Origin: Auriscalpium vulgare | Lineage: Eukaryota > Basidiomycota > Agaricomycetes > Russulales > Auriscalpiaceae | DNA length: 64,000 nt | Reading direction: 5' to 3' | NCBI GenBank assembly: GCA_019915015.1 | Contig: JAHBBC010000006.1 | Coordinates: forward strand, 682,001 to 746,000 | Shown: positions 1 to 11,162 of the stretch, one piece after another | Layout: each line of letters opens with the position of its first letter | Numbering within the stretch: position 1 is the stretch's first letter | Made by a program: the position numbers and the translations under genes | The notes under the pieces: model-generated | The model's input: the letters and a program-made list of their open reading frames with translations, nothing else | Told to the model about the DNA's origin: nothing | The model's database searches: none

Positions 1-2426
1 GAGGGTCATGAGAATCTGTACTTGCCGGGGAGAGTACTCACGCGTGAGGCAACACCCACTTGACGTGGTGCAGACCTGAATCCTGCTGGAACATCTGTGC
101 GACTGGCTTCCATCCATACCCATTGTCCCCGAGGCCCTGCACGCCGAGATTTCCATCAGCCTGACTGGATGGCAATTACATGTTGTGTACGGACGTGGAT
201 AAAGATGACGGTCGCGGTGTGTTTGGCGACGGGTTCGACTGCGACGGTCTTGAGTGGAGGCACGGCCGGCGCGCTGGCAGACATGGTAGAGAGCGTTCTG
301 GAGGCGAGTCGGCGTGCAGCGAGAGAGAAAATACCGATGGCAAGCTGCAGTTTGCTGGGTCAGGGGACGGTGAGCGGAAAGGGCAGCAACGGAGGACTGA
401 CTGCCATGACCGCGACCTTCCTCAGCGTGGTCCGCCTCATACAGCAGCGCTAATCTTATCTATCGCTCATCTCGACATCAACGGGCTTTCGCTCACCACC
501 CACGCAGACCACTCCGTGATTCGACTGCTAGTGCCAGGTATGACGACTCAGGCTGCTTGCTGAACGTAGCGGACATTCGAAGAAGTTCAGGTCGGGCCCG
601 CTAGGCGGTCATCGAACAACACGGAGTCTGCGCATGAATTTTGTGATCACCGACATATGTTAACAATTAGAAGTGTATTGGCCAAATCCTCAGCAGTATG
701 CGCTATGCGAGGCCACGGTCGGAGTCACTACTGTCATGAGAGCATCGAGCACATATCATAGAGAAGCGCGATTGGAGTGAACGCGCATCGAGCGCGATGT
801 GGTGCCAGCCCCGAGAGGGCATGTTGACTAGTACCGGCCATCGTGTTACTGGAGATGCTGTCGTCTGCAACGACGACTAGATGCACAACTGACAGGATGC
901 ACAAAAGACATTTCGAGTTGAACGTTTGCTCTCCAACGAGCCCGAAATGAAGCTTGTGCTCGCTGCCCACCACCTTTCGATGCCACCGAACTGAGCCCCA
1001 GCTGGCGTTAATCACTGTCGGCAGTCTACATTGAGTAAGGAGTCGGACTATGCTCAGACTGACATCGCACTCACCAGGACACCCTCGAGCGGAGCGCAGA
1101 ATGGTGCGCAGAACGGCGGTCAGTTTCGAAGGTGTCCGGCAGCTGTTCGGGGGAGTGGACTCGTTGAGGCGGATGTCGTTGGTCGAGCGATGACATGCCG
1201 GCTGCTGGGGTTCTGTCGAAACTCACAGCTTTCCGCGGCGGAATCGAGGGAACGCCGACTCGCGAGATCGGAGTCTTAGCTGAAAGGTGCTGAGCGCGGG
1301 ACGATGTTGCGGATGAGGATTGGAGATGGGAAAGGCGACCATGAGGGACGAGCAGTAAGATCTCACATCCATTCGCCTGCGGCGCACAAAACGCCAGAGT
1401 CTGCAAATCAGTTAAGCTGGCCAAGATCGGCGCATGGAGTCGAGACGCACCTCATCTCAGAGAGTATGCATTTTTTGCGGCCCTGGGGCGGCACACGTAG
1501 GTTTCCGGTTGGCCATGTGCGTATCTAGCATGGAGGAGCGCAAGTCCAGGGACTCAGTTCGAGTGTGTTGAGTGGGTGGCGAAAGCCATGGAAGAATGCT
1601 GCGCGAATGCATCAAGAAAAGTCGACTGGGGTCAACTTTGCCGCGCGCCAGCCCACGTGTTGCACCTCTCGACCTACGTCGTCCTCAAGCGCAGCGCACT
1701 CTCAGCTTTCCACCGGAATATCATCTTCCAAACCAGCCAATCCGCAATTATGAACCCCCCACAGGATACAGATTCCGGCCAACCGGCCAACAGAACGTGC
1801 GTGTGCGCGCAATACTAAGTACTGTCGCCGACGAGCCTGACATGTTGGCGCATCTACAGGCCAGATCCCCCCGATTCGCAGCGATCGGGAGCAGAGTACG
1901 CCAATTCTTATTCCTTCGCTGCCTGTAATTGAAGTCCATCCGCGATAGACCTGTGATCGGCGATGTGCAAGGAGGGACGGTCCAGCGCCGCATCGACCGC
2001 CTCACTGAATCCACGGACATCGGTGCGTAGCTAGTTTCCAACCGTTCTCTGCACCGTCACTCACTCGTTGTTGCGGTCAGTTATCCGCGCACAGGGCTTG
2101 CCCCGCCTCAAGAATGTGCTCGGCAGGGAGCGGCCGTTCTTCCTCGGCATCACCGACGGGGTGAGGACGAAGAGAACGCAGGCCGCCAGGAGGAAGGAAC
2201 AGTATGTCGCATGGACCTTCATGCTGAGTGGATTGTGAGCACCGTCACTCTTTCCAGTGTCTTGAAACAAGCTGACTTTTCGCAGTAATCTTGAATCGGA
2301 CCCAGACATCACAATTCGCGTTTTTGCCAAAAGGCTGCTGCGTAAGAACAAACTTGTGGCGACAGTCAAATGTCCTCTCAAGTCGATCCTCGCATCTGCA
2401 CAACAAAGTGCGCATCACTGACCTGA
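1..2426. other. No gene supported
   Basis: I see no convincing gene in this stretch. The open frames are short (at most about 127 codons), overlap on both strands, show no recognisable domain and have no consistent splice structure. It may be intergenic DNA or old degraded sequence upstream of the NLR gene. A missing 5' exon of that gene could lie near the right end, but I could not place one. Confidence 0.5.
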
Positions 2427-5400
2427 TTGGCTTCTATCCGCTTACGAATATCTCTGATAGATGCGGACTTCAACCCTGGTGTGCCTGGAACTGCCCTAAA
2501 CACAACACTCAGGCTGTCAATCTCGGTCCTTTCTAGTTTTCCTACTCTCGAGTCCGCTCCTGCTGTGAATGCTAAACCGGTGTCTATGACATCTCTGGAT
2601 CTGATCCTTGATGTTGGTCCTCAAGCAGCGGCGCCTAGCGAGACACCATCTGCACTATCTATGGAGTCAGATCTCATGCCAGCAACCCAGGCCGTCTTGA
2701 CTATTGCTCCCCAAATACTGGAACATATGCATACCCCATCAGAACAACTGGGAAAAAGTGTAGAGGCTATCAGCAAAGCTCCAGAAGCTGTGGGAAAAGT
2801 GATAAATGTATATGATATTTGGGGAAGTGCAATGGACAAATTTCAATGGTTTGTGAATGTGGTAGATGATATTGCAGAGGCAGGTCTACCTTTCTTATTT
2901 TGTGACATGATCTATAAAAGATTTGTTTTAGATCCACCCATATATGAAGGCAGCATGGATGTTGCTATCAGTGTTACCCAAGGTGTGTGTTGTAGCTGCT
3001 ATTAGACACCATGAGGCCTTGATTTGGAATGGAATGGTTAGACTTTTTTGAAGCAGGTTCAGCTTGATCAGGATATATATGACCTTTTCTCCACTATAAG
3101 GGATACATTTGAACTTCTCAAAGAGGCTAGACAAATCATGCAGACACCAAAGACAAAACAGGCAGATATACTCATTACTATGGTGAAGTTGATACACTCT
3201 GCTGGTGAATTCATTCAAGCATATGCAGCAGAACCATCATTTTGTAAGTTGTGGATGATATCAAATATGGATACAATTGGGCTAACCCTTTTCTAGTAAA
3301 GCGAATTTGGTCAAATCACTTTGGCTGTGCAGATTCAGAGATCAAAAGATACAGCCAAGCTCTTGTTGGTTTACAAAAGAGCTTTTCAGACCATGCTACT
3401 TTGCATACTCAAGCCAACACAGCAATTGCAGTAGAACTTATCAATGCACTATCCATTCAGCTGAAAGAAGTACTGGAGATGATGAAGGATGAAGGTTAGT
3501 AATCCCATGCCACATGTAATATTCAACTAACACTTTATTATACAGGCCTGAACAGAGAAATTGATAAATTACTTGTTTATTATGAATCAGGCTCCTCTAA
3601 GCATCCCAAAGTGAACACTGGGTGTCTTGCTGGTACAAGGACAAGATTCTTGGACCATATCTATGCGTGGATAAAAAATCCAGAGTCAGATCATGCCCTT
3701 GTGTTGTTTGGCAAAGCAGGCACAGGAAAATCATCTATTGCACATGAGATTTTAGAACATTTTGACACCACCAAGCCATCTATTACATCCTTTGTATTTG
3801 TGAGGTCAGAGTCACAGAATGCATTGCGCAATTTTTTGCCAACACTGGCTTATAATCTTGCCAAGTTGTATCCCTCATTCAAATCTGAACTGGGCAAGAG
3901 TATGAAAGAGTCAGAGTGGCTGGGTACTTGGCAATATAAGAACCATTTCAATTGTCTTTTGCAGCAACCATTGGACAAGTTACAAACTGAAAAGGCACCA
4001 CCTATTGTAATTGTGATTGATGCCTTGGATGAAAGCGGTGACACTGTAGATAAACATGGATTGCATATTTTCCTAGCACAAAATATATCAAGGCTGCCTT
4101 CAAATATTCGGGTCTTAATAACTTCTAGAGCTGAAACAAATATTGTGAATGCTTCGGAGGCTGCTCATTCAATCCAAATCAGGTACATGGATGACCCAAT
4201 ACTGGCAGCTACCACCAATGATGATATTCAGAAATATATATCCCAAGAATTATCAGATATTGCACCTAAAGTCATTTCAGAGGAAAAATTAAAGAAGACT
4301 GTAGAACAATTGACAGCAAAAGCTGAAGGTCTATTTCAGTGGGCTGCAGTGGCATGTGAATACATTCAGAAACCACCTACGGGCTTGACAACACTAAAAT
4401 GCATCATACGCCTATTGGCCACAGAGAAATTCAAACCTCTTGATACCTTGTATGAATTGATTCTTGAAGCAAAATTCAAAGACTCTCATAGTCAGTTTAC
4501 TTCTGTGGTCGGCCAGCTTCTTTCTGCTTTTGAACCACTTTCTGTATCTGCCCTTACAGCCTTGCAACAATATTGCAACATAGAAGAGGAACATCCACTT
4601 GAGGAAGAGGACACAGAGCTAGTCACAACTATATTGTCTCATCTAGGCTCACTTCTGAGTAATGTGTCATCTACATCAGATCTCCCTGTTGTACCACTTC
4701 ACACATCTTTCCGTGACTTTCTCCTGGAGGAGGGGAGAACCACACTGTTTCATATTGATATAGCTCAAGCACACTGCAGCATGGTAAAATCTTGTATGAA
4801 GGTCATGCTTGACAAGAATGGCCTTAAATTCAACATTTGTGACCTTACAACATCACATCTGGCAAACAAAGATGTATCTGACCTCCATGCTTGCATTGAA
4901 GCAAATATTCCATCATATTTGTCATATGCTTGTTGCTTTTGGGGTACACATTTGAAACACTGTTGCTTTGAAGAAACACTATGTATGAATATCAAGGCAT
5001 TCTTGGAGACAAAGGCTCTCTACTGGCTGGAAGTACTCAGCCTTATAGGCAAAGTACATTTTGCTTCACAAATATTACAATCTCTAAAATCGTGGCTGGA
5101 CCGTGCCTTAACCAGAACTATGGCCACAGAGGTCGGGATACTGGTGGATGATATGATCACATTTGTGCAGTATTTTGGTGTTCCAATATCACAAAGTGCA
5201 CCACATATCTATCTTTCTGCTCTCCCATTTACACCAAGAGACTCTTGGATGCTCAAGCAGTATGAAGCAAGGCTCCCTAGGACACTGTCTCTCAAAATAG
5301 GGCAGCTGGTAGAATGGCCTGCACTGCGAATGATTATTCAGTGCCAACAAGCGATATCAGCAGTGTGTTTCTCACCAGATGGCCAGAGCATTGCCTCAGG

Positions 5401-7924
5401 GTCATTTGATCACACTGTGTGGGTGTGGAATGCAGCCACAGGTGCCATAGTTGCAGGGCCATTTGAGGGGCACATAGACATAGTCTGGTCAGTGGCATTC
5501 TCACCAGATGGCCAGAGCATTGCCTCAGGGTCATCTGATCACACTGTGCGGGTGTGGAATGCAGCCACAGGTGCAACAGTTGCAGGGCCATTCAATGGGC
5601 ACACAGACAGAGTCTTGTCCGTGGCATTCTCACCCGATGGCCAGAACATTGCCTCAGGGTCCAGGGACCAAACCGTGCAGGTGTGGAATGCAGCCACAGG
5701 TGCCACAGTTGTAGGGCCATTCAAGGGGCACACAGGTGCTGTCTGGTCTGTGGCATTCTCACCAGATGGCCAGAGCATTGCCTCAGGGTCATCTGATAAC
5801 ACTGTGCGGGTGTGGAATGCAGCCACAGGTGCTACAGTTGCAGGGCCATTTGAGGGGCACACAAGTGTAATCAATTCTGTGGCATTCTCACCAGATGGCC
5901 AAAGCATTGCCTCAGGGTCAGATGACAGAACTGTGCGGGTCTGGAGTGTGGCCATAGGTGCCACAGTAGCAGGGCCATTTGAGGGGCACAGTGACTGGGT
6001 GCAATCTGTGGCATTTACGCCAGATGGCCGGAGCATTGCCTCAGGTGCCACAGTTGCAGAACCATTCAAGGGGCACACAGATGTAGTCTGCTCTGTGGCA
6101 TTCTCACCTGATGGCCAGAGCATTGCCTCAGGGTCATCTGATCACACTGTGCGGGTGTGGAATGCAGCCACAGGTGCCACAGTTGCTGGGCCATTTGAGG
6201 GGCACACAGACACAGTCTGGTCCGTGGCATTCCCACCAGATGGCCAGAGCATTGCCTCAGGGTCATCTGATCACACTGTGCGGGTGTGGAATGCAGCAAC
6301 AGGTGCCACAGTTGCAGGGCCATTTGAGGGGCACACAGACAAAGTCTGGTCCGTGGCATTCTCACCAGATGGCCAGAGCATTGCCTCAGGGTCATCTGAT
6401 AACACTGTGCGGGTGTGGAATGCAGCCACAGGTGCTACAGTTGCAGGGCCATTTGAGGGGCACACAAGTGTAGTCAATTCTGTGGCATTCTCACCAGATG
6501 GCCAAAGCATTGCCTCAGGGTCAGATGACAGAACTGTGCGGGTCTGGAGTGTGGCCATAGGTGCCACAGTAGCAGGGCCATTTGAGGGGCACAGTGACTG
6601 GGTGCAATCTGTGGCATTTACGCCAGATGGCCGGAGCATTGCCTCAGGTGCCACAGTTGCAGAACCATTCAAGGGGCACACAGATGTAGTCTGCTCTGTG
6701 GCATTCTCACCTGATGGCCAGAGCATTGCCTCAGGGTCAGATGACAGAACTGTGCGGGTCTGGAATGTGGCAACAGGGGCCACAGTTTCAGGGCCATTTA
6801 ATGGGCACACAGATGATGTCTGGTCTGTGGCTTTCTCACCGGATGGCCAGAGCATTGCCTCAGGGTCATTTGATCAGACTGTGCGGGTGTGGAATGCAGC
6901 CACAGGTGCAACAGTTGCAGGGCCATTCAATGGGCACACAGATGATGTCTGGTCTGTGGCTTTCTCACCGGATGGCCAGAGCATTGCCTCAGGGTCATCT
7001 GATCACACTGTGCGGGTGTGGAATGCAGCCACAGGTGTCACAGTTGCTGGGCCATTTGAGGGGCACACAGACACAGTCCGGTCTGTGGCATTCTCCCTGG
7101 ATGGCCAGAGCATTGCCTCAGGGTCAGATGATCACACTGTGCGGGTCTGGAATGCAGCCGCAGGTGCCACAGTTGCAGGGCCATTTGAGGGGCACACAAG
7201 TGCAGTTCAGTCTGTGGCATTCTCACCAGATGGCCAGAGCATTGCCTCAGGGTCATATGATCACACTGTGCGGGTGTGGAATGCAGCCACAGGTGCAACA
7301 GTTGCAGGGCCATTCAATGGGCACACAGACAGAGTCTTGTCCGTGGCATTCTCACCCGATGGCCAGAACATTGCCTCAGGGTCCAGGGACCAAACCGTGC
7401 AGGTGTGGAATGCAGCCACAGGTGCCACAGTTGTAGGGCCATTCAAGGGGCACACAGGTGCTGTCTGGTCTGTGGCATTCTCACCGGATGGCCAGAGCAT
7501 TGCCTCAGGGTCAGGTGACTACACTATGCGAGTCTGGAATGTGGCCATAGGTGCCACAGTAGCAGGGCCATTTGAGGGGCACAGTGACTGGGTCCAATCT
7601 GTGGCATTTACACCAGTTGGCCGGAGCATTGCCTCAGGGTCAGATGATGGGACTGTGCAAGTCTGGAATGCAAAACTAGACCTACCAGAAGAACAGATTG
7701 AAGTGTGTCCTGGTTTTACAGACCAATCTGTCATTGATGAACATGGTTGGATTCATTGTGAGGACTCCAAGCTTCTTATATGGGTTCCCCCCCTACATAG
7801 ACACAGTCTTCATCGCCCAAGTAATATCTGGATGAGTACCCCACAACAAGAGACAATGCTGGATCTTCTGAATTTTGTTCATGGGAGAGACTGGATGAAA
7901 TGTGCAGCAGGAGATATACGGTGA
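2427..7924 (+). CDS. NACHT-WD40 STAND protein (fungal NLR-like)
   Basis: Signal-transducing NTPase of the STAND class. Family knowledge: NACHT modules oligomerise on ligand sensing, and WD40-bearing fungal members (HET-E/HET-D type) mediate non-self recognition. Seen here: a helical N-terminal region, then a NACHT with Walker A GKAGTGKS (3710-3733) and Walker B VIVIDALDES (about 4009-4038), a helical linker, then 19 WD blades (about 5351-7675) and a short tail ending FVHGRDWMKC. My model has exons 2427-2879, 2932-2982, 3057-3243, 3297-3494 and 3546-7924. Their phases are consistent and give about 1755 residues. The first intron needs a GC donor. The 5' end is uncertain: the frame opens right after a TGA with TTG where an ATG would be expected, and the first in-frame ATG is at 2586. 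The N-terminal C2-like start looks shortened. Base composition is AT-richer than the housekeeping genes. Followed on the same strand by a CHAT homologue. Confidence 0.88.
5351..7675 (+). repeat. Tandem WD40-coding repeat array, 129-bp unit, 19 blades
   Basis: The array has 17 full 43-codon units and two short 29-codon units (blades 6 and 11). Nearly every unit carries the same core, SVAFSPDGQSIASGS, then a D-x-TVRVWNAATGATVAGPF-type strand and a GHT(D/S) turn. Blocks are duplicated inside it. About 5761-6138 recurs at 6364-6741 (603-bp offset) with one difference I could see, and about 5537-5790 recurs at 7259-7512 with one difference. Variation concentrates at a few positions, as in fungal NLRs whose WD arrays evolve concertedly. 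Confidence 0.93.
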
Positions 7925-8118
7925 CAGCTGGCATTTACTATACGTGAGTCCTCTCATTCCGTGAATATTTTGACCTGCCTCATATTTGAATTTGGTAGGA
8001 CTTACTTTTATCATTGTAAGCAGCAATCATAGTATGTCCATTCATAGCTCAAATGACCTGAAGCTTTCAAAACTCTCTCAAAGTCCACTGTTTTACAGCA
8101 GAGAATAACAAACACCAC

Positions 8119-9210
8119 TTGGTGTGGAATGGCCAGTGCACACATGGCAGTACGATTACTCTTACTACTTCAGAGGGCCCTGTCATTTTAGTCAATATCT
8201 CTCACCATCGATCAGATGCTCTGATTCTCTACAATGTTAATCTAGATCCTATCAATGTGCCCTTGTCAGATACTTCAAAAAGCAAACTATATCATATTGT
8301 TGACATATTGGCAAAAGATTTAAAATCTGGATACAATGCTAATATGGATAAGACCATTGAGGAAATTCTCATTCATCTGTGGAAGAGCATTGCCTATCCT
8401 ATTCTACAAAAATTAGATGAGCTAGATTTTCCCAAAGGCTTCAGAATCTGGTGGTGTCTATCAGGAAAACTATGTGTACTCCCTATACATGCAGCACAAC
8501 CATTTGGAACTTCTACAATCTCTCAGCAAGAGCTCTCACAGAAATATATTCATTCTTATACTCCAACCCTTAGCTCACTCATCAGAGCTAGAGAAGGTGT
8601 TGTAGTCAGAGAGAGAGGAACTGTACCAAAAATCCTTGCTATGGCAACAAGCTCATTGGACAAAGTCTATGAAGAGATTGAAGCTGTGCAGACTGTGGGT
8701 CATAATGTACAAAAGCTTATTGGAAGTGAAGTCACTCATAGTACTATGATGGATAGCCTCACAAAATATCCTTGGATCCATTTTGCTTCTCATGGACACC
8801 TTAACTCAGAGCAGCCATTCAACTCATCATTTGAACTGCATGACAATGTCAGATTCACTATACTTGATCTCTTGAAAGCCAACTTGCCAAATGCTGAGCT
8901 AGCTGTTCTGTCTGCTTGTTACACTGCAGCTGTGGATGAGGACAATACTCCTGATGAGAGCATAAGCCTTGCAGCTGGTATGCAATTCTGTGGATTCAGG
9001 GGAATTGTTGGAACCTTGTGGGCAATGGCTGACCAGGATGGCCCTTTTTTGGCTAAAGAATTTTACAAGAGAATCCTTCATCTGGAAAACACAGACAGGC
9101 CAGTTGACTTCAGAGATGCAGCCAAGGTTCTTAGAGCTGTGACCAAGGAGATGAGAAAGCAAGATGTTCCTCTGTATTGCTGGGTTCCATTTGTCCACAT
9201 TGGGGCATGA
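8119..9210 (+). pseudogene. CHAT peptidase homologue, N-terminally truncated
   Basis: CHAT is a caspase-like cysteine peptidase domain (clan CD; separase is a relative). The candidate catalytic dyad is visible: His in HFASHGH and Cys in LSACYTA. The C-terminus WVPFVHIGA matches the TPR-CHAT gene at 47253-49287 almost residue for residue. Similarity starts abruptly at SEGPVILVN, near 8160. Everything upstream in the paralogue (TPR array and helical linker) is absent here. The open frame begins with TTG at 8119, and the first in-frame ATG is at 8344, inside the conserved region. There is also a gap of about ten codons near 8330 relative to the paralogue. It could be a 5'-truncated pseudogene or the last exon of a gene whose upstream exons I cannot see. 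The NLR appears to end with its own typical tail and stop before this gene, so I do not favour a fusion. Confidence 0.75.
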
Positions 9211-11162
9211 AAGCTTTGCTGGTGAGTCTTTGATAAATTTTTTTCTCTCAAAAAATACTTAACTTCCACTTGATTTAGATATATGACTCACATGAAAGGC
9301 TACACTAAGGAGGAAAATGACTTCATTTCCTCTCTAGGATTCCTGTGTACATATGATTGGAGAACATATACACGTGTGACATTATTTTTTACTGCTATAC
9401 ATGAGTTTGCGGGGTTCTGGTCAGGCACTCAAGACACTCGGCTTGTCCTTGTGCCAGTAGTGAGCATTGTGTGCTTCTGTGAAATGCCCAAGTCACTGGA
9501 AGTATGTACCTGTAAGTTATGGTGCAGGAAAAAAAGGAAAGGACACACCATCACACAGCATGTACTGTCATTGGTACGGTTTAGGTAAGTCATCTCCTCC
9601 CCCTCACTGCCTGCTCATTGGATATTATGTAGTCACCAATGGACCTGCCTGTTGCATGGTTAAAGACTGAGTCAGATGGCAGTGAAAGTAGGTACATAGC
9701 TGAAAAACAGAAAATTCTCTTGGTGCAGCAAAGAACACAATTAATGCCAGCTGCGAGTAGGTGGCACTCATGTTTGGGAGTTGGGACCAAGTGCCACTTT
9801 TCCAACCCATGGGACTCTCTATGAATGGGACCGCAACTGGAATAGCCGTGGTCATAGCAAACACAGAAAGCACGTACCTATACTTGTCCGCATGTTTGAT
9901 GGTCAAGGTCAGGCTCTCTGAAATGTGCACCATCGACCACCATTCAAGTTCAAGGCAGGCATCCGATCCGGATGACGGGATCTCTGTGTATCACATCAGA
10001 GGTTGATGTGCCCAGGTGGTCAATTGCAACAGGACTGGCGGTGGAGGTCACCAATTATCAACTTGCAAGAGGGGACACGTGGGTTGTGGGGAAACATGTG
10101 GATGTATGGGACGATGGGGGAGCAAGTGGTTGCAAGGGAGGTGTTGGCAGGGTGTCGCTGATGATCAACAGACACTCAGAAGTTGCTGTATGCTCTAGTA
10201 GTATAGTTGATGATTGAATAATGATATGATATCATCGTCGTCCATAATAAATTCAGCGTGAACCTGGGTTGCTCAAACTTCAAAGGACCTGGGACCAGAT
10301 GTACGTTGTTACCAAAAGAAGCAATTACGCTTAAAGAGATATGTACCAGCTCCCAGCGTGCCCAAAATGCGCTCTCGCAGTCACAACCTCAGCGGTGTGC
10401 AGCTCAGAGGTCGCGGAATCGCCATCAAAGAGCACGTCAATGAGCATAACGTCGGATTGACTTGCACGAGTACACCAACCCGGGGCAGTTATATGGTGAA
10501 GGAAGGTAGTTGAGCCGGATCACATGGATGAGGTGTTCCTCGTCTTGAGAATATCGCGGCGGACTGGGAGCAACAGATACCGATGCAGAGAATGAGATGT
10601 AGGCGTAGCTTGCCACTCATCTCCTCCTGCACAAACCCCAGATCATCAATAGGTAGCAAAGCTGCGCTTGACACCCTTTCCAGGACACGGGTGACGGCCT
10701 GTGTTGAATGCAAAACTTAGGCACCATGAAGCACTCATTTGGCCAATCAGCAATCGAGGCGCCCACGTCGACGACAATGCAGCTCTGCTCACCGGTTGCG
10801 CTCGATAACAAATACTGTACCTCTGTGTTGCGGTCTGAACGCCGAGTTTCATGGTGGAGGAAAACAGCAGCTATGCGGCGGCGGGAGTATCACGAGTCAC
10901 GTGAGGCGATCAGTTGCACACGGTGTCTCTGTGGCTTCGAGTCTCCTTCGTACCCTTCCGATTACTCCTCTTGCCGTGAACAATTTCGAGCGTATCCGCT
11001 GGTCTGGCCGTCGCAGGAGACTTAGCAAAGTCCTTGGTGTCGCTGACGCCCGCCCCCAACTGTCAGTTCGCGGCAAGATGTGAGTCTTCATCCCTTGAAC
11101 AGAGCACTCTCTTAGCATGATCTGCCTTGTCTCGCTGTGATATAGCTGCGAAGTTGTACTAG
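9211..11162. other. Intergenic, no gene supported
   Basis: The stretch just after the CHAT stop has intron-like GTGAGT and TTTAG signals (about 9222-9280), which might be a spliced 3' UTR. The rest contains only short frames without recognisable domains. AT-rich sequence with a small palindromic stretch lies around 10215-10250. The last few hundred bases presumably hold the promoter of the C2H2 gene starting at 11163, but I see no clear core element. Confidence 0.5.

Noticed and set aside
97..563. Two overlapping plus-strand frames near the left edge
   Set aside because: No recognisable domain, overlapping in different phases, no splice support.
5539..7500. Long minus-strand open frames (up to 194 codons) through the WD40 array
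   Set aside because: They mirror the plus-strand repeats with the same periodicity. Repetitive coding sequence without stops on the antisense strand produces such shadows.
3611..9210. Single fused NACHT-WD40-CHAT protein
   Set aside because: The NLR ends with a family-like tail (FVHGRDWMKC) and a TGA at 7924. No in-phase intron joining it to the CHAT frame was evident.
9283..9588. 101-codon plus-strand frame after the CHAT homologue
   Set aside because: Composition looks non-coding and nothing in it resembles a known family; probably UTR or intergenic.
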